Below, in pieces: positions 1 to 7,966 of a stretch of DNA of 64,000 bases. The stretch lies in assembly GCF_018889995.1 (NCBI RefSeq), contig NZ_CP076547.1, forward strand, positions 1,860,001 to 1,924,000, written 5' to 3'. Under the pieces are notes generated by a model. The model was not told where the DNA came from. It saw only the letters and a list, made by a program, of their open reading frames with translations, and searched no databases. The position numbers were made by a program, and so were the translations under genes. This DNA is from Subtercola sp. PAMC28395. Its GTDB lineage: Bacteria; Actinomycetota; Actinomycetes; Actinomycetales; Microbacteriaceae. Position 1 is the stretch's first letter. The number at the start of each line of letters is the position of its first letter.

Positions 1-1011
1 CTCTCCGACCCCGTCCTGACCACCGCGGTCTCGTTCGCCGTGCCGTTTCTTGCATACGTGCCAGCCGAATCGGTCGGTGCCTCCGGGGTGCTCAGTGTCG
101 TCGCGGCCGGGCTCATGACCGGGCACTTCGGCGCCAAGTACTTCACCGCCCCCTCGCGCATCAGCGAACGGCTCACCTGGCGTACGCTGCAGTTCCTGCT
201 CGAGAACGCGGTGTTCCTCATCATGGGGCTGCAGCTGAAAGACCTTGTGGAACAAGTCGTCGACAAACACCTGAGTGTCGAACAGGCGATCTATTTCGGG
301 CTGTTGGCCACGGGGCTGCTGATCATCGTGCGGTTCGTCTTCGTGATGCCGCCGACCCTGATCAGCGCCTGGCGTCGCAAACGTCATCCGCCGCCCACGC
401 GCCCGGGTGCCATGGCCGGTGACGTGCCGACCGGTGTGGCGGGCGGAGTCGTACTGTCGTGGAGTGGAATGCGCGGCGTGGTGACGCTTGCCGCGGCCCA
501 GTCCCTGCCTGAAGACACGCCATACCGCCCCCAGTTGATCCTGATCGCCTTCACGGTGGCAATAGTGACCCTGATCGTGCAGGGGTCGACGTTGCCGTTC
601 GTGATCAAGCTGTCGGGCATCCAGCGGGCGCGCGCAGCCGATGAGAAGGTGGAGTTCGCCTCGCTGGTGGATCGCCTGCAGGAGGCGGGGCGCGGGCTTC
701 TCGAGAACCCGGAGCTCGTGCTGCCGGGAGGAGCCGTGCCCGACCTGGGTGTGGTCGAGCGTGTCAAGCGCGACGCCAAGTTGCGCAGCCAGTCGGCCTG
801 GGAGGTCACGAGCCTGGCCGAGGACGAGACCAACCCTGCGCCGCACGAACAGTATCGTGAGTTGAGGCTCGAGGTGATCCGGGTCGAGCGCGAGACACTT
901 CTCGACGAGCGCGACCGCGGTGAATTCAGCTCGCACACCCTCACTCGCGCCCACGAGATGCTCGACCTCGAGGAGTCTCGGCTGGTGCAGAGTGAGGGCC
1001 TCGGCGGGTAG
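1..1011 (+). CDS. Na+/H+ antiporter, CPA1 (NhaP/NHE-like) family, 5'-truncated by the window edge
   Basis: The reading frame is open from base 1, so the gene starts before the window; 336 C-terminal residues are visible. Several hydrophobic spans are followed by a motif typical of CPA1 exchangers (GMRGVVTLAAA, about residues 156-166 of the visible part), then one more membrane span and a charged cytoplasmic tail of about 130 residues rich in Glu and Arg. CPA1 proteins exchange Na+ or K+ for H+ across the cytoplasmic membrane in pH and salt homeostasis. The ion cannot be told from this fragment. The next gene starts 70 bases downstream with its own promoter-like hexamer, so this is probably the last gene of its transcript. 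Confidence 0.85.
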   Translation, partial: LSDPVLTTAVSFAVPFLAYVPAESVGASGVLSVVAAGLMTGHFGAKYFTAPSRISERLTWRTLQFLLENAVFLIMGLQLKDLVEQVVDKHLSVEQAIYFGLLATGLLIIVRFVFVMPPTLISAWRRKRHPPPTRPGAMAGDVPTGVAGGVVLSWSGMRGVVTLAAAQSLPEDTPYRPQLILIAFTVAIVTLIVQGSTLPFVIKLSGIQRARAADEKVEFASLVDRLQEAGRGLLENPELVLPGGAVPDLGVVERVKRDAKLRSQSAWEVTSLAEDETNPAPHEQYRELRLEVIRVERETLLDERDRGEFSSHTLTRAHEMLDLEESRLVQSEGLGG

Positions 1012-1068
1012 TACGAGCGCATCGCCGGGCAGTCCGAGTGCATCGCCGGGGAGTCCGGGAGAGGCTCG

Positions 1069-1074
1069 TACAAT
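1069..1074 (+). promoter_or_regulatory. Candidate -10 hexamer (TACAAT) for a leaderless transcript
   Basis: TACAAT lies 7 bases before the ATG at 1082. No Shine-Dalgarno sequence lies between, so transcription probably starts at or beside the start codon. Confidence 0.45.
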
Positions 1075-1081
1075 TGACGTC

Positions 1082-1381
1082 ATGCCCCGCAGCAATCGCC
1101 CTCGACGCAATTCGGGGGCGGGCGACACGGGTGACGACGGATTCGAACGCATGATGACGGGTTGGCGAACCGTCGAACACCGCCGGAATGGCGACTGGAA
1201 CGTGCAGCCCATCTCGGCCAAGCAGGCCACGAAGCCGTACACCTGCCCCGGATGCTCGCTCACCGTCACGCCGGGAACGGCACACCTGGTTGCGTGGCGG
1301 GCCGACGGCGTGCTCGGCGACTCCAGCGATCTTGCTGCCCGCAGGCACTGGCACACCCACTGTTGGAGGATTGGTTCGTAG
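1082..1381 (+). CDS. Small conserved actinobacterial protein with putative Zn-binding cysteines
   Basis: This 99-residue soluble protein has a Cys-x2-Cys pair (TCPGCS, around residue 57) and a later His-Trp-His-Thr-His-Cys run near the C-terminus (about residues 89-94), together a plausible single zinc site. Similar proteins are often auto-labelled ATP/GTP-binding in actinobacteria, but I see no P-loop, so I do not use that name. The frame is open further upstream, but ATG 1082 is preferred because it is the first start after the antiporter stop and has a TACAAT hexamer 7 bases before it. The stop codon TAG abuts the ATG of the following hydrolase, so the two are probably cotranscribed. Confidence 0.7.
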   Translation: MPRSNRPRRNSGAGDTGDDGFERMMTGWRTVEHRRNGDWNVQPISAKQATKPYTCPGCSLTVTPGTAHLVAWRADGVLGDSSDLAARRHWHTHCWRIGS

Positions 1382-2107
1382 ATGGCACCCGTGATCGATG
1401 TTCGAAGCAGCGTTGTGCTCCCCGCCATTCGGGAAGACATCGAACTGCACACCGAAGACGGTCTCACCCTGGTCGGTGAGCTGTCGCTGCCCCCGACAGG
1501 AGAACCGGTCGCAACGCTGGTGATGCTCCACCCCCTGCCGACGGCCGGTGGATTCATGGACTCGCACATCATCCGCAAGGCGGCAGGCAGGCTTCCGGCA
1601 CTCGCCCAGCTCGCCGTGCTGCGCTTCAACACCAGAGGGACCTCGTCTCCGCGCGGGACGAGTGACGGCACGTTCGGCCACGGTGACGACGAGCGCCTCG
1701 ACGTCGACGCGGCGATGCGGTTCGTAGGGGAGCGGGGGTTGCCGCACCCCTGGCTAGTCGGGTGGTCGTTCGGTACCGAACTCGCCCTGAAATACGGTCT
1801 GGGCCACGAGATCGAGGGCGCGATCCTCTTGTCGCCGCCGCTGCACCGCGCGACCACGGCGGAAGTCGCCGCGTGGGCCGGGACGGGCATCCCTCTTGTC
1901 GCTCTCATTCCGGAATTCGACGACTATCTGAAGGCTCCCGAGGCTCGGGAACGTTTTTCTTCTGTTCCCGAAGCCGACATCGTCGAGGTCGAAGGCGGAA
2001 AACACCTGTGGGTGGGGGAGTCGCAGACCAAGAGGGTGCTCAACGAGATCGTCCAGCGAGTGAACCCCGCCGCGGCCCCGCTGCCGGAGACCTACGAGAC
2101 GGCCTGA
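1382..2107 (+). CDS. Alpha/beta hydrolase (dienelactone hydrolase-like, COG2945 type)
   Basis: The 241-residue protein has the alpha/beta-hydrolase layout: an early HP-rich oxyanion loop (LHPLPTAGG, about 51-59), a nucleophile elbow G-W-S-F-G (about residue 124) with the catalytic Ser, an acidic residue in IPEFDDYL, and a C-terminal His in EGGKHLW. The family hydrolyses carboxyl esters or related bonds in the cytoplasm; the substrate cannot be told. ATG 1382 follows directly on the upstream stop codon, indicating translational coupling with the Zn-binding-type protein. It converges on the AI-2E permease gene. Confidence 0.8.
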   Translation: MAPVIDVRSSVVLPAIREDIELHTEDGLTLVGELSLPPTGEPVATLVMLHPLPTAGGFMDSHIIRKAAGRLPALAQLAVLRFNTRGTSSPRGTSDGTFGHGDDERLDVDAAMRFVGERGLPHPWLVGWSFGTELALKYGLGHEIEGAILLSPPLHRATTAEVAAWAGTGIPLVALIPEFDDYLKAPEARERFSSVPEADIVEVEGGKHLWVGESQTKRVLNEIVQRVNPAAAPLPETYETA

Positions 2108-2156
2108 GGCCGAGGATACGGCCAGAGTTCGACGAGACGACCTCTGGCATCTGCGG

Positions 2157-2184
2157 AACCGTCTCGGACACCTGCGGGACGGTT
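2157..2184. terminator. Inverted repeat between convergent genes, possible bidirectional terminator
   Basis: Arms AACCGTC (2157-2163) and GACGGTT (2178-2184) form a 7-bp stem. A second potential stem, CCAGAG/CTCTGG, lies just upstream at about 2122-2147. Both sit in the 89-bp gap between the hydrolase and the convergent permease. There is no U-tract, as is common in high-GC actinobacteria. Confidence 0.35.
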
Positions 2185-2196
2185 TGGGACCGCGGC

Positions 2197-3258
2197 TCAG
2201 CGCTCGTTCTGGATCGGAATCACGACCTGTTTGACGATCAGCATGATCGACGCGGCGATCGGAATCGCAACCAGCGCTCCCAGGACCCCGAGCAATGACC
2301 CGCCGGCCAGCGCGGCGATCACCACAACCGATCCGGGCACAGAGACCGCACGCTTCATGATGTTCGGGCTCAGCAGGTATGCCTCGACCTGCATGTACAC
2401 CAGGTAGTAGATGGCGGCGACCAGAGCGGTAAGTGGTGAGCCCACGCCCGGGATCAGGCACACGGCGACAATGATGACTGAGCCAGAGATCGTTCCGACC
2501 AGCGGGATCAGAGAGAGCATTCCGGCGATGAACGCCAGAACTGCTGCGTATGGTGCCTGGATGATCGACAGGAACACGAAGCTCAGAACACCGTTGCAGA
2601 GCGCGAGCGTCACCTGGCCGATCACGTACCGGCCCACTGCCTCTGTCACCTGCTCGCCGAGGTCGGCGAACCGTTCGCGTCTGCTCGCCGGTACGAGGAG
2701 GTAGACCGACCTCTTCATCAGCGCGAGATTGGCCGTGAAGAAGAGCGTCAGGATGACCACGATGACGGTGCCGAAGATACCGTTTGCAATGCCCACGCCG
2801 ACAGCCAGCGCACCGCCGGCGATCGTGGTGATGTTGCCGGGATCCTGCAGATACTTCGTGACCGCGTCGACGACGGCCTGCACGTCGATGAAGCCGCCCA
2901 GGCTGTTGGTGAGGTTCGATGCCCAGCTCGACGACTGGAGCAGGGTGGCCAGGTGCGGTATCTGGGCGAACAGCTGCGTCAGCTGGTCGATGATGATCGG
3001 CAGCACGGCGAAGACGAGGCCCGTGATGATTCCGGCGACGCCGATCACGACCACGAGGATGGCCACCGGACGGCGGAAATGGTGTCGTTCGAGCCAGGAG
3101 ACGATCGGGTCGAGACCGAGCGCCAGAAAGACGGCGATGCCGATATACGTGAGAACCGTGGCGAGGTTTCCGATGGCGAGAAGGATCACCACACCGAGGC
3201 CGACGCCCAGTGTTCCCACGAGGCCCAGCGTGAAGGCGTTCTTCACTTTCACCTGCAT
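2197..3258 (-). CDS. AI-2E family transporter (TqsA/PerM-type permease), paralogue 1
   Basis: This 353-residue polytopic membrane protein has seven to eight hydrophobic spans: a pair at the N-terminus (LGLVGTLGVGLG onward), a periplasmic-type loop at about 95-160, and a conserved C-terminal block with LSLIPLVGTISG and the IYYLVYMQVEAYLLSP signature of the family. The family includes autoinducer-2 exporters and Na+/H+ antiporters, so a specific substrate is not assigned. I chose ATG 3258 (MQVKVKN) over an upstream ATG at 3303 because a GAGGGAG ribosome site precedes it and because the extra residues are not hydrophobic. It is strongly similar to the second copy at 6365-7492. Confidence 0.85.
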   Translation of the reverse strand: MQVKVKNAFTLGLVGTLGVGLGVVILLAIGNLATVLTYIGIAVFLALGLDPIVSWLERHHFRRPVAILVVVIGVAGIITGLVFAVLPIIIDQLTQLFAQIPHLATLLQSSSWASNLTNSLGGFIDVQAVVDAVTKYLQDPGNITTIAGGALAVGVGIANGIFGTVIVVILTLFFTANLALMKRSVYLLVPASRRERFADLGEQVTEAVGRYVIGQVTLALCNGVLSFVFLSIIQAPYAAVLAFIAGMLSLIPLVGTISGSVIIVAVCLIPGVGSPLTALVAAIYYLVYMQVEAYLLSPNIMKRAVSVPGSVVVIAALAGGSLLGVLGALVAIPIAASIMLIVKQVVIPIQNER

Positions 3259-3373
3259 ATGCTCCCTCGGTCTGCCTGCAAATCTAGCCCCTGCACACGA
3301 CAACGCAGAAGTCTGGGAGCATTCACAAGGAGGATCAGCTATCTTTTAATGTCTTTGTGTCTGGAGAAATCAC

Positions 3374-5206
3374 GTGCGATTCATTCTTGCGATCTTCGCT
3401 TTCGTTATTGCGACAGCGCTCATCGGCATCGGTATCGCCGAGCGGACAGTGCTCCTTCCGCCCTCGTCGCTGAAGGTCGAAACCACCCAATCGGTGAGCA
3501 CGCCCTATGTCTACATCGACAGTGATGTACTCAAAGCGCTGGGCGGAGACCAGACGGTCACCCTCTCCGGCAGCCCGAAGATCTTCGTCGCCTACGGCAG
3601 AACCGATGACGTGAAGGCCTGGCTGAACGGGTCGAGCTTCGCCAAGATCGCCTACCAGGGTGGCGACAAGCCCTCCCTGTCGTCGACGATCGTTCCCGCA
3701 GACACGACAACTGCCGCGGCGGCGAACGTCGCGAGTGGCTCTGCGAATCCCGCTGGATCCGACCTCTGGCTCGAGGAATACTCCGCCGACACCTCGATGT
3801 CGCGCACGTTCAACCTCCCGGCAGGTTATTCGCTGATCGTGGCCGACGACGGTACGGCGCCAGCACCGACCACGGTGAGCATCTCGTGGCCCCTCGACAA
3901 CAGCACTCCAGCGGCCACGCCGCTGATCCTCGCCGGGGCAGCGTTCCTCATCGCCGGGCTCGTGCTGCTACTCCTGGGGCTCAATCACATGAAGAAGTCC
4001 CGCGGACCGCGCCGCAAGCCGCCGGCGCTCCCTCGGGGCACGAGGTTCTCTCCTTCAAGAACGAACGCCATCGAGTCCGGGGTCAGGCGCGGGCGACGCT
4101 CGATCACCCGCTTCACCGGAACCGTGGCGCCAGCCTTGGTGCTCTGTGTCGTGGCGGCCGGCGGAGTGTCGATGCCGGCGCAGGGTGCTCTTGCGGATAC
4201 GGCTACGCCAGTGCCTGTGTCGACCACGGGAACACCGACGCCGAGTTCGACCCCGTCGGAGACGACCGGCACTCCCACGCCTGTTCCGACTCCCGAGTCC
4301 GGGCCGCCGCCAGTGGTCAGCGAGACGCAGCTCGACGCGATTCTCGCCCGGGTCAGTGCCACCACCACCGCGGCAGATGCTGCCTCAGACGCGACAGCCC
4401 TGGCCGCACGCGTCACCGGGCCGGCCCTGGAGCTGAGAGCTGCGACCTACAAGATCCGGGCAGCGGACCCCGCGTATCCAGCCCCACAGGCCATTCCCGT
4501 CGGGCCAGCCTCGGTTGTGTTGCCACAGGCTACAACGGCCTGGCCTCGCACCGTCTTCGCCATCGCTGAGAACACGGCCGATACGACCGTTGCGCCACTC
4601 TCGCTGATGATGGTTCAGGACACCCCACGCAGTGCCTACAAGGTGTACTACGCGATTCCGCTCGAGCCGAACACGACACTTCCCCCAGTTGCTCCGGCAA
4701 CCGTCGGCACCTCGCGCCTGGCAGACGACAGCAAGCTCCTGTCCATCACCCCGGCCGATGCAGCGACCGGATATGCAGACATTCTGGCTGTCGGTGACCA
4801 GAGCCCGTATTTCGACAAATTCGATGCAACAGGTGACACACTTCGAACGAGCGTCGGCGTGGACTACAAGAACGCGAAGAAAGCCGCGCTACCCAACACT
4901 GCGAGTATCGAATTCGCAAAGGTCGCCGGGGCCGGGCAGACCATTTCGCTCGCGACTAACCAGTCGGGCGCGATCGTCGCACTCAACATCAGGGAGTCGG
5001 AGACCGTCAAGGTGGTCGAGGCCGGTGCGACAGTCAGTCCGGAAGGTGCGGTGAAGGCCGCTTCCGGCGTCACCACGTCGACGAAGGGCACCGAGGCGAT
5101 CTACGATTACCAGTTGCTGTTCTATATCCCGCCGTCGGGCGACACTTCGAAGGTCAGACTTCTCGGTTTCGCTCAGGGGCTCTTGAGTGCAAAGGAGTTG
5201 CCGTGA
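3374..5206 (+). CDS. Three-TM envelope protein with Thr/Pro stalk and extracellular domain, function unknown
   Basis: I do not recognise a named family in this 610-residue protein. Visible parts are an N-terminal membrane span (about 3-22), an extracellular region (25-178), a second span (181-203), a Lys/Arg-rich cytoplasmic segment (206-245), a third span (248-266), a Thr/Pro/Ser-rich disordered stalk (275-313) and a C-terminal extracellular domain of about 290 residues. The GTG start at 3374 is preceded by GGAG at a proper distance. The last codons overlap the next gene by 4 bases (GTGA), so it is translationally coupled to the thioredoxin-TPR protein. It may be an envelope or cell-surface component; the name glycosyltransferase sometimes given to such proteins is not supported by any motif I see. 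Confidence 0.7.
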   Translation: MRFILAIFAFVIATALIGIGIAERTVLLPPSSLKVETTQSVSTPYVYIDSDVLKALGGDQTVTLSGSPKIFVAYGRTDDVKAWLNGSSFAKIAYQGGDKPSLSSTIVPADTTTAAAANVASGSANPAGSDLWLEEYSADTSMSRTFNLPAGYSLIVADDGTAPAPTTVSISWPLDNSTPAATPLILAGAAFLIAGLVLLLLGLNHMKKSRGPRRKPPALPRGTRFSPSRTNAIESGVRRGRRSITRFTGTVAPALVLCVVAAGGVSMPAQGALADTATPVPVSTTGTPTPSSTPSETTGTPTPVPTPESGPPPVVSETQLDAILARVSATTTAADAASDATALAARVTGPALELRAATYKIRAADPAYPAPQAIPVGPASVVLPQATTAWPRTVFAIAENTADTTVAPLSLMMVQDTPRSAYKVYYAIPLEPNTTLPPVAPATVGTSRLADDSKLLSITPADAATGYADILAVGDQSPYFDKFDATGDTLRTSVGVDYKNAKKAALPNTASIEFAKVAGAGQTISLATNQSGAIVALNIRESETVKVVEAGATVSPEGAVKAASGVTTSTKGTEAIYDYQLLFYIPPSGDTSKVRLLGFAQGLLSAKELP

Positions 5207-6210
5207 GTCAGGTTCCCCCCTCCGCCGCGAGCCTGCGAGGTGCGGTCGACCTGTCTTCGCTGGTGAACCGGGCAACTTCGCCGGCGGGTTCGGCACCGTC
5301 ATCGAACGGTAGCGGCGCGGCAGCGGGGCCTACGGGTGTCGTCACGGTTCCGAGTCTCCTTCTCGATGGAACTGATGCCTCGTTCTCGCAGATTCTCGAA
5401 CTCTCCAACTCGGTTGCCGTCATTGTCGAACTGTGGGCATCGTGGTCTGACGGATCACGAATTCTCGCTCCGCTGATGCAGAAGCTGATCCTGGAGTACT
5501 CGGGCCAATTCGTGCTGGTCCGAGTCGAGACAGACACGAACCCTCAGCTGACCGAGGCGTTCCAGGCGCAATCCGTGCCGACCGTTGCCGCAATCATCGG
5601 TGGGCGACCCGTGGCACTGTTCGAAGGCGCGCAGCCCGAGCAGAGCATCCGCGACGTGCTCGAACAAGTGGCGCAACTCGCCGACCAGAATGGCATCACC
5701 GGCCGCGCAGAACCTTCAGACGGGCGCACAGGCGCAACACCCACCGAAAGTGAGGCCGACCCTGCGTCAGCCGCAGAAGAGGTGCTTCCCCCTCACCACG
5801 CTGAAGCATACGAAGCCATTTCGCGAGGGGACTACAAGGCAGCCATCGCAGAATACGAGACGGCGCTCGCGCAGAGCCCTCGCGACCAGCTGGCCATCGC
5901 CGGCCTCGCGCAAGTGAAGCTGCTCGACCGCCTCACCGACCACACGCTGGACGAGATCCGGGCGCAGGCAGCGGCCCAGCCCGAGGACCTCGATGCGCAA
6001 CTCCTGGTTGCCGATCTCGACGTGTCCGGTGGGCACATCGACGACGCCTTCGACCGTATTCTGACCCTCTTCGCCTCGGCATCGGCCAGGGCAGATGTGC
6101 CCGCAAAAGACGTGTTGCGCACCCGGCTCCTCGACCTGTTCGAGGTGGTCGGTCTCGAAGACCCCCGAGTGACAGCTGCCCGCCGCCGTCTCACGATGCT
6201 GCTGTACTGA
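5203..6210 (+). CDS. Thioredoxin-fold TPR protein (CnoX/YbbN-like co-chaperone)
   Basis: In this 335-residue protein the thioredoxin fold spans about residues 50-160, with the usual Trp-Ala-x-Trp strand end (WASW, 78-81) and cis-Pro loop (SVPT, about 124-127). The redox site that should read CxxC is Ser-Asp-Gly-Ser, so it cannot act as a thiol oxidoreductase. A tetratricopeptide-like helical region fills about 195-335. This matches the CnoX/YbbN architecture, a holdase chaperone for stressed proteins. The start overlaps the upstream envelope-protein gene by 4 bases, suggesting that the two work together. Residues 20-45 and 165-195 are low-complexity linkers. Confidence 0.8.
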   Translation: MSQVPPSAASLRGAVDLSSLVNRATSPAGSAPSSNGSGAAAGPTGVVTVPSLLLDGTDASFSQILELSNSVAVIVELWASWSDGSRILAPLMQKLILEYSGQFVLVRVETDTNPQLTEAFQAQSVPTVAAIIGGRPVALFEGAQPEQSIRDVLEQVAQLADQNGITGRAEPSDGRTGATPTESEADPASAAEEVLPPHHAEAYEAISRGDYKAAIAEYETALAQSPRDQLAIAGLAQVKLLDRLTDHTLDEIRAQAAAQPEDLDAQLLVADLDVSGGHIDDAFDRILTLFASASARADVPAKDVLRTRLLDLFEVVGLEDPRVTAARRRLTMLLY

Positions 6211-6240
6211 TCCGCCTTCTGGTTGAAGAGCCTGCAAGGG

Positions 6241-6275
6241 GTATCGAAACCGGCTGCTCGAGAAGATTTCGATAC
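6241..6275. repeat. Inverted repeat with 9-bp arms
   Basis: GTATCGAAA (6241-6249) and TTTCGATAC (6267-6275) form a perfect 9-bp stem around a 17-base loop, just after the thioredoxin-TPR gene. It may be a terminator or a dispersed palindromic element; similar TTTCGATAC-containing repeats are common between genes in this family of bacteria. Confidence 0.5.
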
Positions 6276-6352
6276 GGCCCGGCGCGGATACCCAAGCGGC
6301 TGATGCTTGTCAATCGGCAGTATGGTTGCGCCTGATCTGACTGCCGGGGCAA

Positions 6353-6358
6353 TAAAGT
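6353..6358 (+). promoter_or_regulatory. Candidate -10 hexamer (TAAAGT) for a leaderless transcript
   Basis: TAAAGT is followed by 6 bases and then the ATG at 6365; no ribosome site intervenes. Confidence 0.45.
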
Positions 6359-6364
6359 CGAACC

Positions 6365-7492
6365 ATGAGGATGAGCAGGCGTCACACACCACCACCGAGC
6401 CCGGCCAGTATTTCGCCCGAGGTTCAGACCGTCACCCAGGGCACCGAGACATTCGCCCAAGTGAACGCCTTCAAGATCGGGCTGCTCGGGGCGCTCGGTG
6501 TGCTCGTGGCACTGGTCATCGGGGGGCTCGTCACGCAGCTGGGCACGGTGCTTATCTACGTCGGCGTCGCGCTGTTCATCGCTCTCGGCCTCGACCCCCT
6601 GGTGTCTCGCCTGTCGAAGCGGATGCCCAGGGCCCTCGCGATCGGAATCGTGTTCGGTGTCGTGGTGTTGATTCTCGCGGGGCTGCTGTTCACGATCATC
6701 CCGATCATCGTCGACCAGACGACGAATCTTGTGAACAACTTTCCGACGTACATGACGAACCTGCAGAACTCGGACTGGGTCAAGAATCTCGAGAACCAAC
6801 TCTCGGGTGTAGTGAGTGTCGACGACGTCATCAAGAACGTGCAGACCTTCTTCAGCCCCGACAAGGTGCTCTCCCTCGGCGGCGGGATCCTGGCTGTCGG
6901 GGCCGGCGTGGCAAGCGGCGTGACCGGCTCCGTCATCGTGTTGATCCTGACGCTCTACTTCCTGGCGTCACTCCGGTCGATGAAGCGCGTCACGTACCGG
7001 TTCGTGCCGGCCACGAAGCGCGCGAATTTCGCCGAGATCACGGAGCAGATCACCCAGGCGGTCGGTCGCTACGTCGTGGGGCAGATTGCGTTGGCGCTGG
7101 TCAACGGCATTCTGAGCTTCATCTTCCTCTCGATCATCGGCGCGCCACTGCCGGTGCTGCTGGCGTTCATCGCCTTCCTGCTCTCGCTGGTGCCTCTGGT
7201 CGGTACGATCACGGGCTCACTGATCATCGTGCTCGTGTGCCTGCTCGCGTCGCCGCTCACGGCGCTCGTCGCTGCGATCTACTACCTGGTGTACATGCAG
7301 GTGGAGGCATACGTGTTGAGCCCTCGAATCATGAACCGCGCAGTGTCGGTTCCGGGGGCGGTCGTGGTGATCGGTGCGGTCGCCGGAGGAACCGTGGGCG
7401 GTGTGCTGGGTGCCCTCGTCGCGATTCCCGTGGCCGCCTCGGCCATCATCATCATCGAGAAGGTGGTGTTCCCGAAGCAGGACGCGAAGTAA
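6365..7492 (+). CDS. AI-2E family transporter, paralogue 2
   Basis: The 375-residue permease has the same architecture as the copy at 2197-3258, with shared stretches such as LGLDPLVS near the N-terminus and IYYLVYMQVEAYVLSP near the C-terminus. An extra polar N-terminal tail of about 35 residues (MRMSRRHTPPPSPA) is cytoplasmic and probably disordered. Substrate is unassigned: AI-2, Na+/H+ and other substrates are known in the family. ATG 6365 is supported by a TAAAGT hexamer 6 bases upstream. The next gene downstream is convergent and 474 bases away, across a tandem repeat. Confidence 0.85.
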   Translation: MRMSRRHTPPPSPASISPEVQTVTQGTETFAQVNAFKIGLLGALGVLVALVIGGLVTQLGTVLIYVGVALFIALGLDPLVSRLSKRMPRALAIGIVFGVVVLILAGLLFTIIPIIVDQTTNLVNNFPTYMTNLQNSDWVKNLENQLSGVVSVDDVIKNVQTFFSPDKVLSLGGGILAVGAGVASGVTGSVIVLILTLYFLASLRSMKRVTYRFVPATKRANFAEITEQITQAVGRYVVGQIALALVNGILSFIFLSIIGAPLPVLLAFIAFLLSLVPLVGTITGSLIIVLVCLLASPLTALVAAIYYLVYMQVEAYVLSPRIMNRAVSVPGAVVVIGAVAGGTVGGVLGALVAIPVAASAIIIIEKVVFPKQDAK

Positions 7493-7494
7493 GG

Positions 7495-7880
7495 CACTCC
7501 GTGCCGGGGGAGGGTTTGCGAGGGCACCCCTGACGTGAGCTGCGGAACGATGCCCACGTCCGGCCGGGACTCGACGCGCCGGTCCGAAACTTCAACACAC
7601 TCCGTGCCGGGGGAGGGTTTGCGAGGGCACCCCTGAGGTGAGCTGCGGAACGATGCCCACGTCCGGCCGGGACTCGACGCGCCGGTCCGAAACTTCAACA
7701 CACTCCGTGCCGGGGGAGGGTTTGCGAGGGCACCCCTGACGTGAGCTGCGGAACGATGCCCACGTCCGGCCGGGGCTCACGGGTCAGTCCGAAACTCTGA
7801 AGCGTTGGGTTTGGCGCCGCCTGCGGGGTGAGCTGCGGAACGATGCCCACGTCCGGCCGTGGCGGGGGCGTCAGTCCGAA
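7495..7880. repeat. 103-bp noncoding tandem repeat, two perfect-length units plus two diverging copies
   Basis: Units start at 7495, 7598 and 7701 (CACTCCGTGCCGG), with a period of exactly 103 bases; units 1 and 2 are nearly identical. Unit 3 diverges after its first 80 bases and unit 4 keeps only the core. The 31-base core starting GTGAGCTGCGGAACGATGCC occurs at 7535, 7638, 7741 and 7828. It lies in the 474-base gap between the permease and the end of glgB. Translations through it are repeats of one peptide without any ribosome site, so I regard it as noncoding. The rest of the gap to 7966 shows no other feature. Confidence 0.85.
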
Positions 7881-7966
7881 GGCGCTATGGGATGGCGTGC
7901 GGGTGCTCGACGGAGGCGCATCCGCCCAGCTCCGCCCGAAGTGCAGTGGCAGCCAGCGGCGCGGAC

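Noticed and set aside
1082..1381. ATP/GTP-binding protein, the usual automatic label for this small protein
   Set aside because: There is no Walker A or other nucleotide motif; only cysteine and histidine pairs suggesting zinc.
7592..7780. Short open frames translating the 103-bp repeat into repeated peptides
   Set aside because: No ribosome site, several frames open equally well, and the peptide repeats only because the DNA does. Treated as noncoding repeat.
7495..7880. CRISPR array
   Set aside because: The units are direct tandem copies of 103 bp without variable spacers, and no cas gene is present.
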